From the NCBI GenBank assembly GCA_946482005.1, contig CAMLPV010000006.1, forward strand, positions 62,001 through 126,000: a DNA stretch of 64,000 nt, read 5' to 3'. The stretch is from an uncultured Gilliamella sp. GTDB lineage: Bacteria > Pseudomonadota > Gammaproteobacteria > Enterobacterales > Orbaceae. Of this stretch, positions 21,454 to 30,482 are shown piece by piece (the stretch's first letter is position 1; the number at the start of each line of letters is the position of its first letter). Under the pieces are notes generated by a model. The model was not told where the DNA came from, ran no database searches, and was given only the letters and a program-made list of their open reading frames with translations. The translations under genes were made by a program, and so were the position numbers.

Positions 21454-21656
21454 AAGTGACGCTCTCCATCATAATTATGTTATGAAACATTTGTGTAAGA
21501 GATAGATAAGGAAGGTAATATCAACGTTGTAGTATTCTAATCAACGTTAGCAAGCATAACAGAAACGGCTGTTATCCAATAAAAAGTCCGTTTATATACA
21601 TTAAATAATTAAATTCAGAAATAAATTTATCAAGCTTAAATCTAGATGTTTTCGTT

Positions 21657-21686
21657 ATTAAAAAAGAGAATATATTATTCTCTTTC
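21657..21686 (-). terminator. Terminator after ubiT
   Basis: A stem AAGAGAATA/TATTCTCTT with a T run (TTTTTT) on the minus strand, just downstream of the ubiT stop. Confidence 0.75.
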
Positions 21687-21709
21687 TTATATAGATTTGA
21701 TCTAGCTAT

Positions 21710-22216
21710 TTAGTTTTTAGGTGCACTTTCAATAATGTCAGCTAACTTTTCCAGAGTTAATCTTAAGAATTTAGGCATAGCTTCTATTTCAATTGAGTCC
21801 ATTAAGTTTTTTACATAAAGACCTAATTCAGTATCACCTTCAACAATTAATCGACGTTGGAAGAATAAGGTATCAGGATCTTGTCGTCTAGTCGCAATCA
21901 TAATTAAATCATTAGCATTACCGATGAAGCTCACATCTGGTATTTCCTCGCGACTAACCACAAGTTTGTTATCAATCAAACTGACAAACCAAACCAACTG
22001 AAGATCTGTAACTTGAATTTTAAGCCAACGATTTTCTAAAAAATCTAAGTCACCATCTTCAAGTGAGTGTTTGAATTGTAATTGTAATAATTGTTCGATA
22101 GTTCGTTTTTTTAAGTTGAAGGGGATACAGCGTAGTGTCATCCCCAACATTTTTGGCGCTTTCTCGACAAATTGTGAATGAATTGTGCCAAGAAATTGGT
22201 GTTTATTGCCAATCAT
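21710..22216 (-). CDS. ubiT: Anaerobic ubiquinone biosynthesis accessory factor UbiT
   Basis: A 168-residue SCP2-type lipid-binding protein. Near-identical stretches to E. coli UbiT (formerly YhbT) include RRQDPDTLFFQRRL and VEGDTELGLYVKNLMD. UbiT works with UbiU and UbiV in oxygen-independent ubiquinone synthesis and is thought to bind quinone intermediates. Its start codon directly abuts the yjcE stop, so the two are co-transcribed. In E. coli ubiT lies beside ubiUV; no ubiU or ubiV is seen in this window. Confidence 0.92.
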   Translation of the reverse strand: MIGNKHQFLGTIHSQFVEKAPKMLGMTLRCIPFNLKKRTIEQLLQLQFKHSLEDGDLDFLENRWLKIQVTDLQLVWFVSLIDNKLVVSREEIPDVSFIGNANDLIMIATRRQDPDTLFFQRRLIVEGDTELGLYVKNLMDSIEIEAMPKFLRLTLEKLADIIESAPKN

Positions 22217-23845
22217 TTAGGCATCTCCAGAGATCATCTTCTCATAAATATCTAAATCAGTATTTAGATGCTCATAAACCTCTTCACTAACTTCATCACG
22301 AATTTTCATTTGCAGCAATGCTGTACGTTCCGCACCAATTGCCACTAAACGCATACGTCTTTCAAGATTTTCAGCCTCAAGTGCTTTTTGTTCCAAATCT
22401 TTAAGACCAGTTCGGCGTCTCAATGAACCAATAACCCGGGAACCAACTTCATGAATAATTTCTTGATCTAAACCTGCTTCAGACGTTTCTTGTAAAAGAC
22501 TAGACTGCATTTTTTCTAGACTAACAATAGCTTCTTCGGCCATTTGTCCTTTAACAGTTAAAATCTCGTTTTCTTGCTCGGAATTATCCAAAATCACACT
22601 ACCGCGTAATAAGATAGGTAATATAATAATAGCGGATATTAAAGATATCAAGATGATACCCGCGGCGATAAATACTAATTGATAGCGCCCAGCAATGGTT
22701 ATTGGAATAGATAATACCCCAGCTAGTGTGATTGCTCCGCGAACTCCAGCAAAAGTTGAGATCCAAAGATCACGTGTTGTATATGAACTAAATGCTAATG
22801 AACGTTTAGTACCAAAAGGCATTGCAGGCATCTTTTTCATTGCCCAAAGCCAAGCAAATCGAGTCCCCATTAATACTACAAAAACGAATAATACAATTAG
22901 ACATAGTTGCCATAATTCAATGGATGTATCGGTTTGATTTTCAGCAAATGTATTAGTCAAAATACTTGGTAATTGAATACCTAATAAAACGAAGACAAAA
23001 CCGTTAAATACGAAAGTTAACATTGACCAGGCACTATCTGATTGTAAGCGCGTTGTTAGAGGTGCATTACGCATCATTCCTGAATGATTAACTGTCATAC
23101 CTGCACTTACTGCGGCTAAAATGCCTGAACAGTGACACTCTTCAGCAATGATGTAAGCTGCAAATGGTAGTAGGAATAACAGTACAATTTGGATTGCAGG
23201 GTCATTATTGGTTAGTTGGTTTATTTTACGTAAAATACGCGCATATAACCAAGTGAATATAACCCCAACAGCTAAACCACCGATAGCAACCACAAAGAAA
23301 GATATACTGATTTGTAATAAGTTGAATTCAAATGCACCAGCAGCAATTGCAAGTGCAAATTTTAAGGAAACCAGACCAGAAGCGTCATTCATTAAGGCTT
23401 CACCTTCAATGATTTCCATCTTCTCTTTTTCAATTCTTCCTTTACCAACAATACCACTTAGTGCAACGGCATCAGTAGGTGATAATACTGCCGCTAAGGC
23501 AAATACGGCTGCCATTGAAATATCTGGTAACATCCAATGGAGAAAATACCCCAAAGCAACAATGGAGATAACGACAAGAACAAGGGCTAATCCAACAATT
23601 TCTCTTACGTTATGTACAAAGTCTTTTACTGAAGTTTTTCGACCATCAGCAAAAAGTAGAGGGGGAATGAATAAAACAAGAAATAAATCTGAATTAAACT
23701 CCAAATAAATGCCTAGAGCAGCAAGAATACTACCTAGTAATATTTGCATTAGTGGTAATGGGATTTGTATTGGTAACATTTTTATAATGACACCAGAAAG
23801 TGATACAATTAATACAATCAGTAATATTGTTGAAAATAGTTCCAT
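22217..23845 (-). CDS. yjcE: CPA1-family Na+/H+ antiporter YjcE
   Basis: A 542-residue inner-membrane cation:proton antiporter. About twelve helices are followed by a ~130-residue cytoplasmic tail. Conserved segments FVLFNG-like (TFVFNGFVFVLLG), ALAAVLSPTDAVALSG with the ion-binding Asp, GEALMNDASGLV and FAGVRGAITLAG match CPA1 antiporters and follow E. coli YjcE closely. It is co-transcribed with ubiT, and recO lies divergent upstream. Confidence 0.9.
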   Translation of the reverse strand: MELFSTILLIVLIVSLSGVIIKMLPIQIPLPLMQILLGSILAALGIYLEFNSDLFLVLFIPPLLFADGRKTSVKDFVHNVREIVGLALVLVVISIVALGYFLHWMLPDISMAAVFALAAVLSPTDAVALSGIVGKGRIEKEKMEIIEGEALMNDASGLVSLKFALAIAAGAFEFNLLQISISFFVVAIGGLAVGVIFTWLYARILRKINQLTNNDPAIQIVLLFLLPFAAYIIAEECHCSGILAAVSAGMTVNHSGMMRNAPLTTRLQSDSAWSMLTFVFNGFVFVLLGIQLPSILTNTFAENQTDTSIELWQLCLIVLFVFVVLMGTRFAWLWAMKKMPAMPFGTKRSLAFSSYTTRDLWISTFAGVRGAITLAGVLSIPITIAGRYQLVFIAAGIILISLISAIIILPILLRGSVILDNSEQENEILTVKGQMAEEAIVSLEKMQSSLLQETSEAGLDQEIIHEVGSRVIGSLRRRTGLKDLEQKALEAENLERRMRLVAIGAERTALLQMKIRDEVSEEVYEHLNTDLDIYEKMISGDA

Positions 23846-23954
23846 AGCGACTCTTTTTTTAGTTATCCCATATATAACTATCTATTATATAGGATTTTTA
23901 ATATAAATTCAGGTTAAAATTACACAAAATTATTCAAATTTTAACCAACCTCTA

Positions 23955-23968
23955 TTTTTGATCAAAAA
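23955..23968. promoter_or_regulatory. 14-bp palindrome in the yjcE/recO divergent spacer
   Basis: TTTTTGATCAAAAA is a perfect palindrome 30 bp before recO. It resembles an FNR or CRP half-site pair but lacks the 4-6 bp spacer these need. Role unknown. Confidence 0.25.
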
Positions 23969-23998
23969 AACTAATAATTTAATTGACAGGCAGTGTAG

Positions 23999-24691
23999 AT
24001 GGAAAATTGGCGAAGAGCATTTGTACTTCATACCAGAACATATAGTGAAAGTAGTTTATTAGTCGATTTATTCGTTGAAGATGGCGGAAAGGTAACCATC
24101 TTAGCAAAAGGTGCAAGGCGTAAGCGATCGGCACTAAAAGGTATTTTACAACCTTTTACACCATTAATAGTTCAATATTCCGGAAAAGGTGAAATAAAAA
24201 CTTTACGCCAAGTAGAAGCTATATCGCTTACCTTGCCGCTAGTTTCTGTTTTTTTATATAGTGCTTTCTATTTAAATGAGTTATTACATCGAGTGCTAGT
24301 TGCCGAAACAGAAATTACCACGCTATTTGATGATTACCTGACGAGTATACAGCAATTAGCACAACAAGTTCCTGCTGAAAACGTACTGCGAGCATTTGAA
24401 TTGGCTTTACTTGATAATTTGGGGTATCACGTTGATTTTTTTCATTGCAGTGCAACGGGCGATGATATTGTTAAAACCATGCATTATCAATATCAGTCAG
24501 AAAAAGGTTTTATTAGTAGTTTGTTACAAAATAGTACCAGTTTTACTGGCGAGCAAGTTTTAGCCTTAGGTAATAGGCAGTTTCATAACACCGATACACT
24601 CAAAGCCGCAAAGCGCTTTACTCGAATGGCTTTAAAACCTTATGTTGGTTCGAAACCTTTTAAAAGCAGGGAGTTATTTCTAAAAATTTAG
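23999..24691 (+). CDS. recO: DNA repair protein RecO
   Basis: Recombination mediator that, with RecR, loads RecA on SSB-coated gaps. The 230 residues include the OB-fold start [40 protein letters not shown], and the C-terminal [22 protein letters not shown] seen in E. coli RecO. It ends a few residues earlier than the E. coli protein. Downstream there is no pdxJ, unlike the enteric order. Confidence 0.95.
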   Translation: MENWRRAFVLHTRTYSESSLLVDLFVEDGGKVTILAKGARRKRSALKGILQPFTPLIVQYSGKGEIKTLRQVEAISLTLPLVSVFLYSAFYLNELLHRVLVAETEITTLFDDYLTSIQQLAQQVPAENVLRAFELALLDNLGYHVDFFHCSATGDDIVKTMHYQYQSEKGFISSLLQNSTSFTGEQVLALGNRQFHNTDTLKAAKRFTRMALKPYVGSKPFKSRELFLKI

Positions 24692-24703
24692 TTTTCGATT
24701 TAG

Positions 24704-24730
24704 CTATCCCACCAATAACTATTGGTGGAA
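24704..24730. terminator. Hairpin between recO and the convergent gene
   Basis: CCACCAATA ACT ATTGGTGG-type stem 15 bp after the recO stop. The T run is poor, so its efficiency is uncertain. Confidence 0.5.
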
Positions 24731-24762
24731 TATTCTACAAACTATCATTTAGTAATTCATAT

Positions 24763-25419
24763 TTAGTATCTTGGCGGTTTAGCATGTTTACTATCGTGAC
24801 TATCGACAGGAAAAGCGTTAGGGTTTGATAATTCCTTATGTTCATAACTAGTTTCCAATAGGAAGATTGCTGTACCAATTACTCCAATATTGTTTGCTGA
24901 AACTTCATCGGTATGATTTGCATAAGCTTTTGATGCTTGCGAAAAAGTAAATGCAGCAACTTCACTATCATTTTTTGGAAACCTTTTAATTGATAGCGTC
25001 CTAAATGGCCTTAAGATATAACCATTATTGTTCAATGAACCTGCTTTTCCGTTGATAACATCTAATCCATTAACAGTTGCTACAACTTCATAAGTATTTC
25101 TTGAATAATTGATATAATAAAGTTGATATTTTTTGCCCACTTCACCAAGCATATTGATTTCATCATCCTGTTTGAAAAGTGACCATTTATTATTGTTATC
25201 ATCCATTATTGACATACCAACATCGCTATTGAGCTTGAGTTCTTGAACTGCTTTTCCATTCATAAATGCTTTATTAGAATAGTGAATTACCGCAACATCT
25301 ATTGGTGTATCCTTAAGGCACGCTAATTCAACTTTACGAACATGAGATTCGACTCCGTCACCCCATTGTGTTCCTATTCATCTATAATTTGAGGCTTTGT
25401 ATTGATTGATTGTTAACAT
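24763..25419 (-). pseudogene. Conserved hypothetical protein gene with an in-frame TGA at codon 14
   Basis: The track ORF (25263-24763, 166 aa) starts at an internal Met. The same frame continues upstream as sensible protein (IGTQWGDGVESHVRKVELAC...VIHYSNKAF) back to ATG 25419, preceded by AAGGTG. Only one stop interrupts it: TGA at 25380-25378, in the context NYR*IGTQWG. A TGG to TGA change would explain it. The full frame would be 218 residues. The body (NYSRNTYEVVATVNGLDV, NNIGVIGTAIF) looks like a conserved family, which I cannot name. Either a recent pseudogene, a gene using a shorter start, or a sequencing error. Confidence 0.7.
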
Positions 25420-25580
25420 CACCTTAAAATTAAACTGATTAAACCAATCACTAATAAATTATATATGTTGTAAAATTTATTCAGTAATATTTCCTTTTCT
25501 AAATATGTCCATTAATTATTTTTAATTTTATATATTAATTTCTTTGGATGTCTTTTATCAGTTAATCATTTAGCTTTTTA

Positions 25581-26675
25581 TCATGCTCCACTTGATGCTC
25601 GGATAACTAATTCACCATTTACGTATATAGTACGAGTCGGTAAGGTTGGATTATTTCTTCTTTGGATTAAAGTTTCTACCGCAGTCAAAGCTATACTTGC
25701 TAACGGTTGTTTATAAGTAGACAGCGGGGTAGATAGATGACCAGCATAATCAGCATCATCAAAGCTGATCGTAAATAATTTTTGTTTTGGATTTATTCTT
25801 TGATTCAATGAGATCAATTGCATTGCTGTAAAGTCGTTACCACAAACAACGTGCTTGATGTTTAATTTTGCTAAATGATTGATGACTGTTTCATCTATTT
25901 GTGGCACTTGAATTATCCAATCATTAATTTTTGTAATACCTGCATCATATAGTGCTTGTTTATATCCTATTATTCTTAAAGCAATGGTATTAGCCGAATC
26001 ACTTTTTGAGAGAAAAGCAATTCGCGTATTTTTCTGTTGAATGAAATGGTTTGTGACAATGTAACCGGCGGCAATATTATCAATACTGACTAAGTCAGCA
26101 TTACCACGACAAGGAAAAACACAGTAGTCTCTCTCTAATAATATGCAAGGTATCTTATAAAGTGATAGATAATCCATTATTTTTTGATTTATGATATTGG
26201 CGTAAGGATGAAATTCTAAAGGAGTAAAAAATATGCCGTTAATGTTATTCTTAGTATAATTAATGATGACTTTTTCCACGTCATTTAAAATCGATTGAAT
26301 ATCTTGGCTTTTAGTCAACATTCCAGCCCATAAAAGAGAAAATTGATAGTCATTAGCCAAACTAGCAATCTCTGAATACAAACTATCAAGAATCATTCTA
26401 CTCTCATCTTGTTCCAATCTTGGGGCCAAAATACCAAAAATATATTTACTTACTTGTTGATCTTTAGGTGGTTTAACATAGAACTTACCACCTTGCTTAC
26501 CTTCGATAAAACCTTCATTTTTTAATTTTGAAAATACTTTGCTTATTGTTGGTCTAGATGTTTTATATATCAAACTTAAATCAGATGAAGAGGGGAGAGC
26601 ACTATTGCAGTTTAAAACTCCATTTTTGATCTGCAATACTATTTCTTGATATATCTGCTCACTCTTATTTGCCAT
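25581..26675 (-). CDS. GntR-type HTH with LacI-like ligand domain, sugar-operon regulator
   Basis: A 364-residue regulator. The N-terminal ~70 residues are a GntR winged helix (LPSSSDLSLIYKTSRPTISKVFSKLKNEGFI). Residues ~80-364 are a periplasmic-binding-protein/LacI-type ligand domain (IFGILAPRLEQDESR..., VVCGNDFTAM, TISFDDADYAGHLSTPLSTYKQP). This chimera is the AraR-type architecture. It lies divergent from the sugar ABC operon and is very likely its sugar-responsive repressor. The inducer is unknown. Confidence 0.88.
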   Translation of the reverse strand: MANKSEQIYQEIVLQIKNGVLNCNSALPSSSDLSLIYKTSRPTISKVFSKLKNEGFIEGKQGGKFYVKPPKDQQVSKYIFGILAPRLEQDESRMILDSLYSEIASLANDYQFSLLWAGMLTKSQDIQSILNDVEKVIINYTKNNINGIFFTPLEFHPYANIINQKIMDYLSLYKIPCILLERDYCVFPCRGNADLVSIDNIAAGYIVTNHFIQQKNTRIAFLSKSDSANTIALRIIGYKQALYDAGITKINDWIIQVPQIDETVINHLAKLNIKHVVCGNDFTAMQLISLNQRINPKQKLFTISFDDADYAGHLSTPLSTYKQPLASIALTAVETLIQRRNNPTLPTRTIYVNGELVIRASSGA

Positions 26676-26836
26676 GTTGCTACCTATTAGACTTTTAATA
26701 ATATGTTTAGTATGACATAACCTGCAAACTTGATAAATTAAATTTTACAGCTTTTAAAAAAAAGTGACATTGATATCATAAATCACAAAAATTATAGATT
26801 AATATTGTTTAGATTATTGCAGATAATTAGACTGAA

Positions 26837-26846
26837 TTTGCGCAAA
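26837..26846. promoter_or_regulatory. Candidate operator in the divergent regulator/sugar-operon spacer
   Basis: TTTGCGCAAA is a perfect 10-bp palindrome with a central CG, as in LacI-family operators, 80 bp before the binding-protein gene and in the spacer shared with the regulator. Binding by the GntR/LacI-type protein is inferred. Confidence 0.4.
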
Positions 26847-26926
26847 ATATTTGGTAGATATTTTTGATGCTTTTACATAATTAGTAAATTATTTCTATAA
26901 ATCATTTAATTATCTGAGGTGTCTTT

Positions 26927-27871
26927 ATGAAAAAATTCATAGCAACATGCTTAACAATTACAATTATATTTTTTACAGGTTGTTTTCAACTTGTAAATGC
27001 TGATGAAAATAAGCCTATTAAGTTTGCTTTTATCACTTCAACTTTAAACAACTCTTTTTTCACAGCTATCTCTGATACGTTTTCTGAAATAGCTAAACAA
27101 AATGGTGATCACTATATACTCATTGATCCCCAATATGACCAAGCTAAACAAATATCTATGATGGAAGATGTGATTAATCAAAAAGTAGATATTATTTATT
27201 TAATTGCGGTGGATTCTGAGGGGATCAGACAAGGTTTACTGGCAGCTAAACAAAAACAGATCCCTGTGGTAGTTATTGATAATCCGATTAGTGATGATGA
27301 TTTAGTTGTTAGTACAGTGGCGTCTGATAATTTCTTAGCCGGTAAAATTAATGGTGAACAGATGGCTAAAGATTTTCCTAATGGCGCCAAAATTGCTGTG
27401 ATCGATTGTCCTTTTAATCGTGCTAGTGTGTTAAGAGCTGATGGTTTTTATGCTGGATTAGGTGACAATAAAAGTAAATTTAATGTGGTATCCCAGCAAA
27501 ATGGTAAATGTGCATTAGAAGTGACGATGCCAATTGCTGAAGATATCATTCAAGCTCACCCTGATTTACAAGCATTTTTTGCAGTTAACGATCCTTCGGC
27601 TTTAGGGGTAGTTGTTGCATTGAAAGCTTCGAATAAACTGAAAAATGTCAAAGTATACACAGTTGATGGTTCTCCTGACGGTAAAAAAGCTTTCAGTGAC
27701 GGTGACTTAACCTTAACTGTCGCCCAAGCACCTATTCAATTAGCGAAAGAAACCTATAAAGTCGGCAAAAAAGTATTAGCAGGAGAACCGGTCGCGAAAG
27801 AAATCTTAGTACCAACTTTTCCTATCACCAAAGAAATGATTGAAAAAAATGGCGTAAAAGTTTGGCAATAA
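26927..27871 (+). CDS. Sugar ABC transporter substrate-binding protein (RbsB-like)
   Basis: A 314-residue exported binding protein of the ribose/galactose class. Signal sequence MKKFIATCLTITIIFFTGC ends in a weak lipobox (FTGC), so it may be a lipoprotein or be cut after VNA. The mature domain shows KPIKFAFITSTLNNSFF, DVINQKVDIIYLIAVDSEG, IPVVVIDNPI and FAVNDPSALGVVVALKA, typical of type I sugar-binding proteins. First gene of the operon. The sugar is unknown; pentose, fructose, psicose or another monosaccharide are possible. Confidence 0.9.
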   Translation: MKKFIATCLTITIIFFTGCFQLVNADENKPIKFAFITSTLNNSFFTAISDTFSEIAKQNGDHYILIDPQYDQAKQISMMEDVINQKVDIIYLIAVDSEGIRQGLLAAKQKQIPVVVIDNPISDDDLVVSTVASDNFLAGKINGEQMAKDFPNGAKIAVIDCPFNRASVLRADGFYAGLGDNKSKFNVVSQQNGKCALEVTMPIAEDIIQAHPDLQAFFAVNDPSALGVVVALKASNKLKNVKVYTVDGSPDGKKAFSDGDLTLTVAQAPIQLAKETYKVGKKVLAGEPVAKEILVPTFPITKEMIEKNGVKVWQ

Positions 27872-27922
27872 TAATCTGCTTAACCCGGTTATAGCTATTG
27901 CAATCAATAAGGTGATATAGAT

Positions 27923-29413
27923 ATGGAACAAGTTGTATTACAACTATCTCATATAGAAAAGAAATTTGCTGGTGTTCATGCTCTGAAAGATATGCATTTT
28001 AATTTAAAACCATGTGAGGTGCATGGATTATTAGGTGAGAATGGCGCTGGCAAATCAACCTTAATTAAAATTATCGGCGGCATCTATAAACCCGATGCCG
28101 GTGAAATTAAAATTAATGGAAAAACTGAGATAATCAATGGTATCAAAGATGCGCAATCCAGAGGAATTAATGTCATTCATCAAGAAATTGTCTTAGTTCC
28201 TTATATTAGCGTGTATGAAAATATATTTTTGGGACGAGAACCAAAAACGAGGTTAGGTTTTAAAGATCATCGACAGATGATCACCAAAGCCAAAACTATG
28301 ATGGAAAGTATGGGGCTAACTATTGATGTCTTACGCCCTGTAAATGAGTTAACCATAGCTCAACAACAGCTTATTGAAATCGTTAAAGCGATTTCCTTTA
28401 ATGTCCGCATTTTAATCATGGATGAACCAACTTCTTCTTTAACCGATAAAGAAGTAGAACAACTTTTTGTTATGATTAAAAGACTAACTGAACATAACGT
28501 TAGTATCATCTATATTTCCCATCGTATGGATGAACTATTTACCATCACTGACCGAATTACTGTGATACGTGATGGTAGTTATGTTGATACAGTCAATACA
28601 AAAGAAACGAATATTGATGAGTTAGTCAAAATGATGGTGGGGCGTAATTTAAATAATTATTATCAACGCCATTATCAATTAGATGGAGAATGTCTATTAG
28701 AAGTTAAAAATCTGTCAAAAAAAGGCGTTTTTCATAATGTTAATTTCAAATTAAAAAAAGGTGAAATTTTGGGCTTTTCTGGTCTGATGGGGGCTGGAAG
28801 AAGTGAAATCATGCAGGCAATTTTTGGCGCAGACCAATACGATAGTGGTGAAATTTATTTTGATAATAAGTTAGTTAACATCCAATCTCCTCAAAATGCA
28901 ATTGATATCGGCATCGCATTGATACCTGAAGACAGGAAAAAACAGGGGCTTATATTAGGTAATAGTATCGCGTTTAATCTAACAATTACAGTATTAAAAC
29001 AATTTATGCATGGTTGCTTTGTGAATCAACAAAAGCAAAAGGAAATTATTCAATATTATATCAAAAAACTGAATATCAAAACGCCAAGTGCTGACAAAAT
29101 TGTTGGTCAGTTAAGTGGCGGCAACCAACAAAAAGTGGTGATAGCTAAATGGTTAGCGACTAAACCTAAAATCATCATTTTAGACGAACCGACTCGAGGA
29201 ATTGATATCGGCGCTAAAGCTGAAATCTATCAAATTATTGATGAACTATGTGCCAATGGTATTGCCATTATCATGATTTCCTCTGAATTACCCGAAATTA
29301 TTAATATGTGTGACAGAGTTTGTGTCGTCGCTAATGGTCAAATCCAAGGTGAACTATCACGTCATGAACTTACTCAGGAAAAGATTATGAAATTAGCAAC
29401 AGGGAGAGCTTAA
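27923..29413 (+). CDS. Sugar ABC transporter ATPase, duplicated-domain (RbsA-like)
   Basis: A 496-residue ATPase with two fused ABC domains. The first has Walker A GENGAGKS, and Walker B LIMDEPTSSL. The second has the degenerate P-loop GLMGAGRSE, signature LSGGNQQKVVIAKWL and Walker B IIILDEPTRGIDIGAK. This split of one intact and one altered site is normal for RbsA/MglA/XylG proteins. It lies 51 bp after the binding protein and 3 bp before the permease. Confidence 0.94.
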   Translation: MEQVVLQLSHIEKKFAGVHALKDMHFNLKPCEVHGLLGENGAGKSTLIKIIGGIYKPDAGEIKINGKTEIINGIKDAQSRGINVIHQEIVLVPYISVYENIFLGREPKTRLGFKDHRQMITKAKTMMESMGLTIDVLRPVNELTIAQQQLIEIVKAISFNVRILIMDEPTSSLTDKEVEQLFVMIKRLTEHNVSIIYISHRMDELFTITDRITVIRDGSYVDTVNTKETNIDELVKMMVGRNLNNYYQRHYQLDGECLLEVKNLSKKGVFHNVNFKLKKGEILGFSGLMGAGRSEIMQAIFGADQYDSGEIYFDNKLVNIQSPQNAIDIGIALIPEDRKKQGLILGNSIAFNLTITVLKQFMHGCFVNQQKQKEIIQYYIKKLNIKTPSADKIVGQLSGGNQQKVVIAKWLATKPKIIILDEPTRGIDIGAKAEIYQIIDELCANGIAIIMISSELPEIINMCDRVCVVANGQIQGELSRHELTQEKIMKLATGRA

Positions 29414-29416
29414 AGA

Positions 29417-30433
29417 ATGGTTAGCCAATCTATTAAACAATCAGATGATAGCTGCAATCATCACTCTGCAATAACCCAAAATATCATTATTAGAAGTTTC
29501 AAAAATTTTATTACGCACAATATAGGTATACTAATTGCGCTTTTATTGATAAGTGCCATTTTAACATTTACCACTCCTGTTTTTCTTACTCAAGAAAATA
29601 TGTTATCGGTGTTAAGACAAATCTCTACCAATATGTGCTTAGCATTAGGAATGACGTTGATTATCATATTAGGCGGCATTGATTTATCAGTAGGATCGAT
29701 TGTTGCTATGGCAGGCACGCTTACTGTTGGATTCATATCAATAGGTGAAATGGGCATTATCCCAGCAATTTTTTTAGGATTGTTCATTGGCACACTTTGT
29801 GGTGCAGCTAATGGTATTGCTATTGCTTACACAGGTATTCCACCTTTTATCGTTACATTAGCTATGATGATGATCGCTCGAGGAGTTGGTTTTATATATA
29901 GCGGTGGCCAATCAATTCGTATTTTTGATGAAAGTTTTACCAGTATTGGTACTGGTTATTTGGGAATGATTCCCTACCCAGTGATCTATATGTTGTTTTT
30001 TATCATCATTATGTTAGTTCTGGTTAATCGAACTCGTTTAGGTACTTATATTTATGCTCTGGGTGGCAATCGTGAAGCAGCAAGACTATCAGGTATAGCA
30101 ATTAAGCGTGTTGAAATCACTGTTTACACCATCGCTGGCTTTTTAGCGGCTTTCGCAGGAATCGTTCTTGCGGCAAGAATGTATTCAGGGCAACCTTCTG
30201 TAGCACAAGGTTATGAAATGGACGCGATAGCCGCTTGTGTGTTAGGTGGTATTTCTATGTCTGGTGGTATAGGTCGTATTAGTGGCACCATTTTAGGCGT
30301 CATCGTTATCGGTGTTATTAATAATGGTTTGAATTTATTGGGTGTTAATTCATTTTGGCAATTGGTAGCGAAAGGCGTGATAATTTTTTTAGCCGTTTAT
30401 GTCGATATGTTGAAACGAAAAAGAGCAAAATAA
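29417..30433 (+). CDS. Sugar ABC transporter permease (RbsC-like)
   Basis: A 338-residue inner-membrane permease. About ten hydrophobic helices and the segments LGGIDLSVGSIVAMAG, VTLAMMMIARGVGFIYSGG and YALGGNREAARLSGI are typical of the ribose-type permeases. The first ~30 residues are a hydrophilic cytoplasmic extension. It is coupled to the ATPase gene. Confidence 0.93.
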   Translation: MVSQSIKQSDDSCNHHSAITQNIIIRSFKNFITHNIGILIALLLISAILTFTTPVFLTQENMLSVLRQISTNMCLALGMTLIIILGGIDLSVGSIVAMAGTLTVGFISIGEMGIIPAIFLGLFIGTLCGAANGIAIAYTGIPPFIVTLAMMMIARGVGFIYSGGQSIRIFDESFTSIGTGYLGMIPYPVIYMLFFIIIMLVLVNRTRLGTYIYALGGNREAARLSGIAIKRVEITVYTIAGFLAAFAGIVLAARMYSGQPSVAQGYEMDAIAACVLGGISMSGGIGRISGTILGVIVIGVINNGLNLLGVNSFWQLVAKGVIIFLAVYVDMLKRKRAK

Positions 30434-30482
30434 ATTATTTAATCATTTGAATAATAAATAATTTAATTAATAGGACAGTAAA

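Noticed and set aside
23208-23708. 166-aa plus-strand ORF inside yjcE
   Set aside because: Shadow of the antiporter gene; low-complexity residue use and no ribosome binding site.
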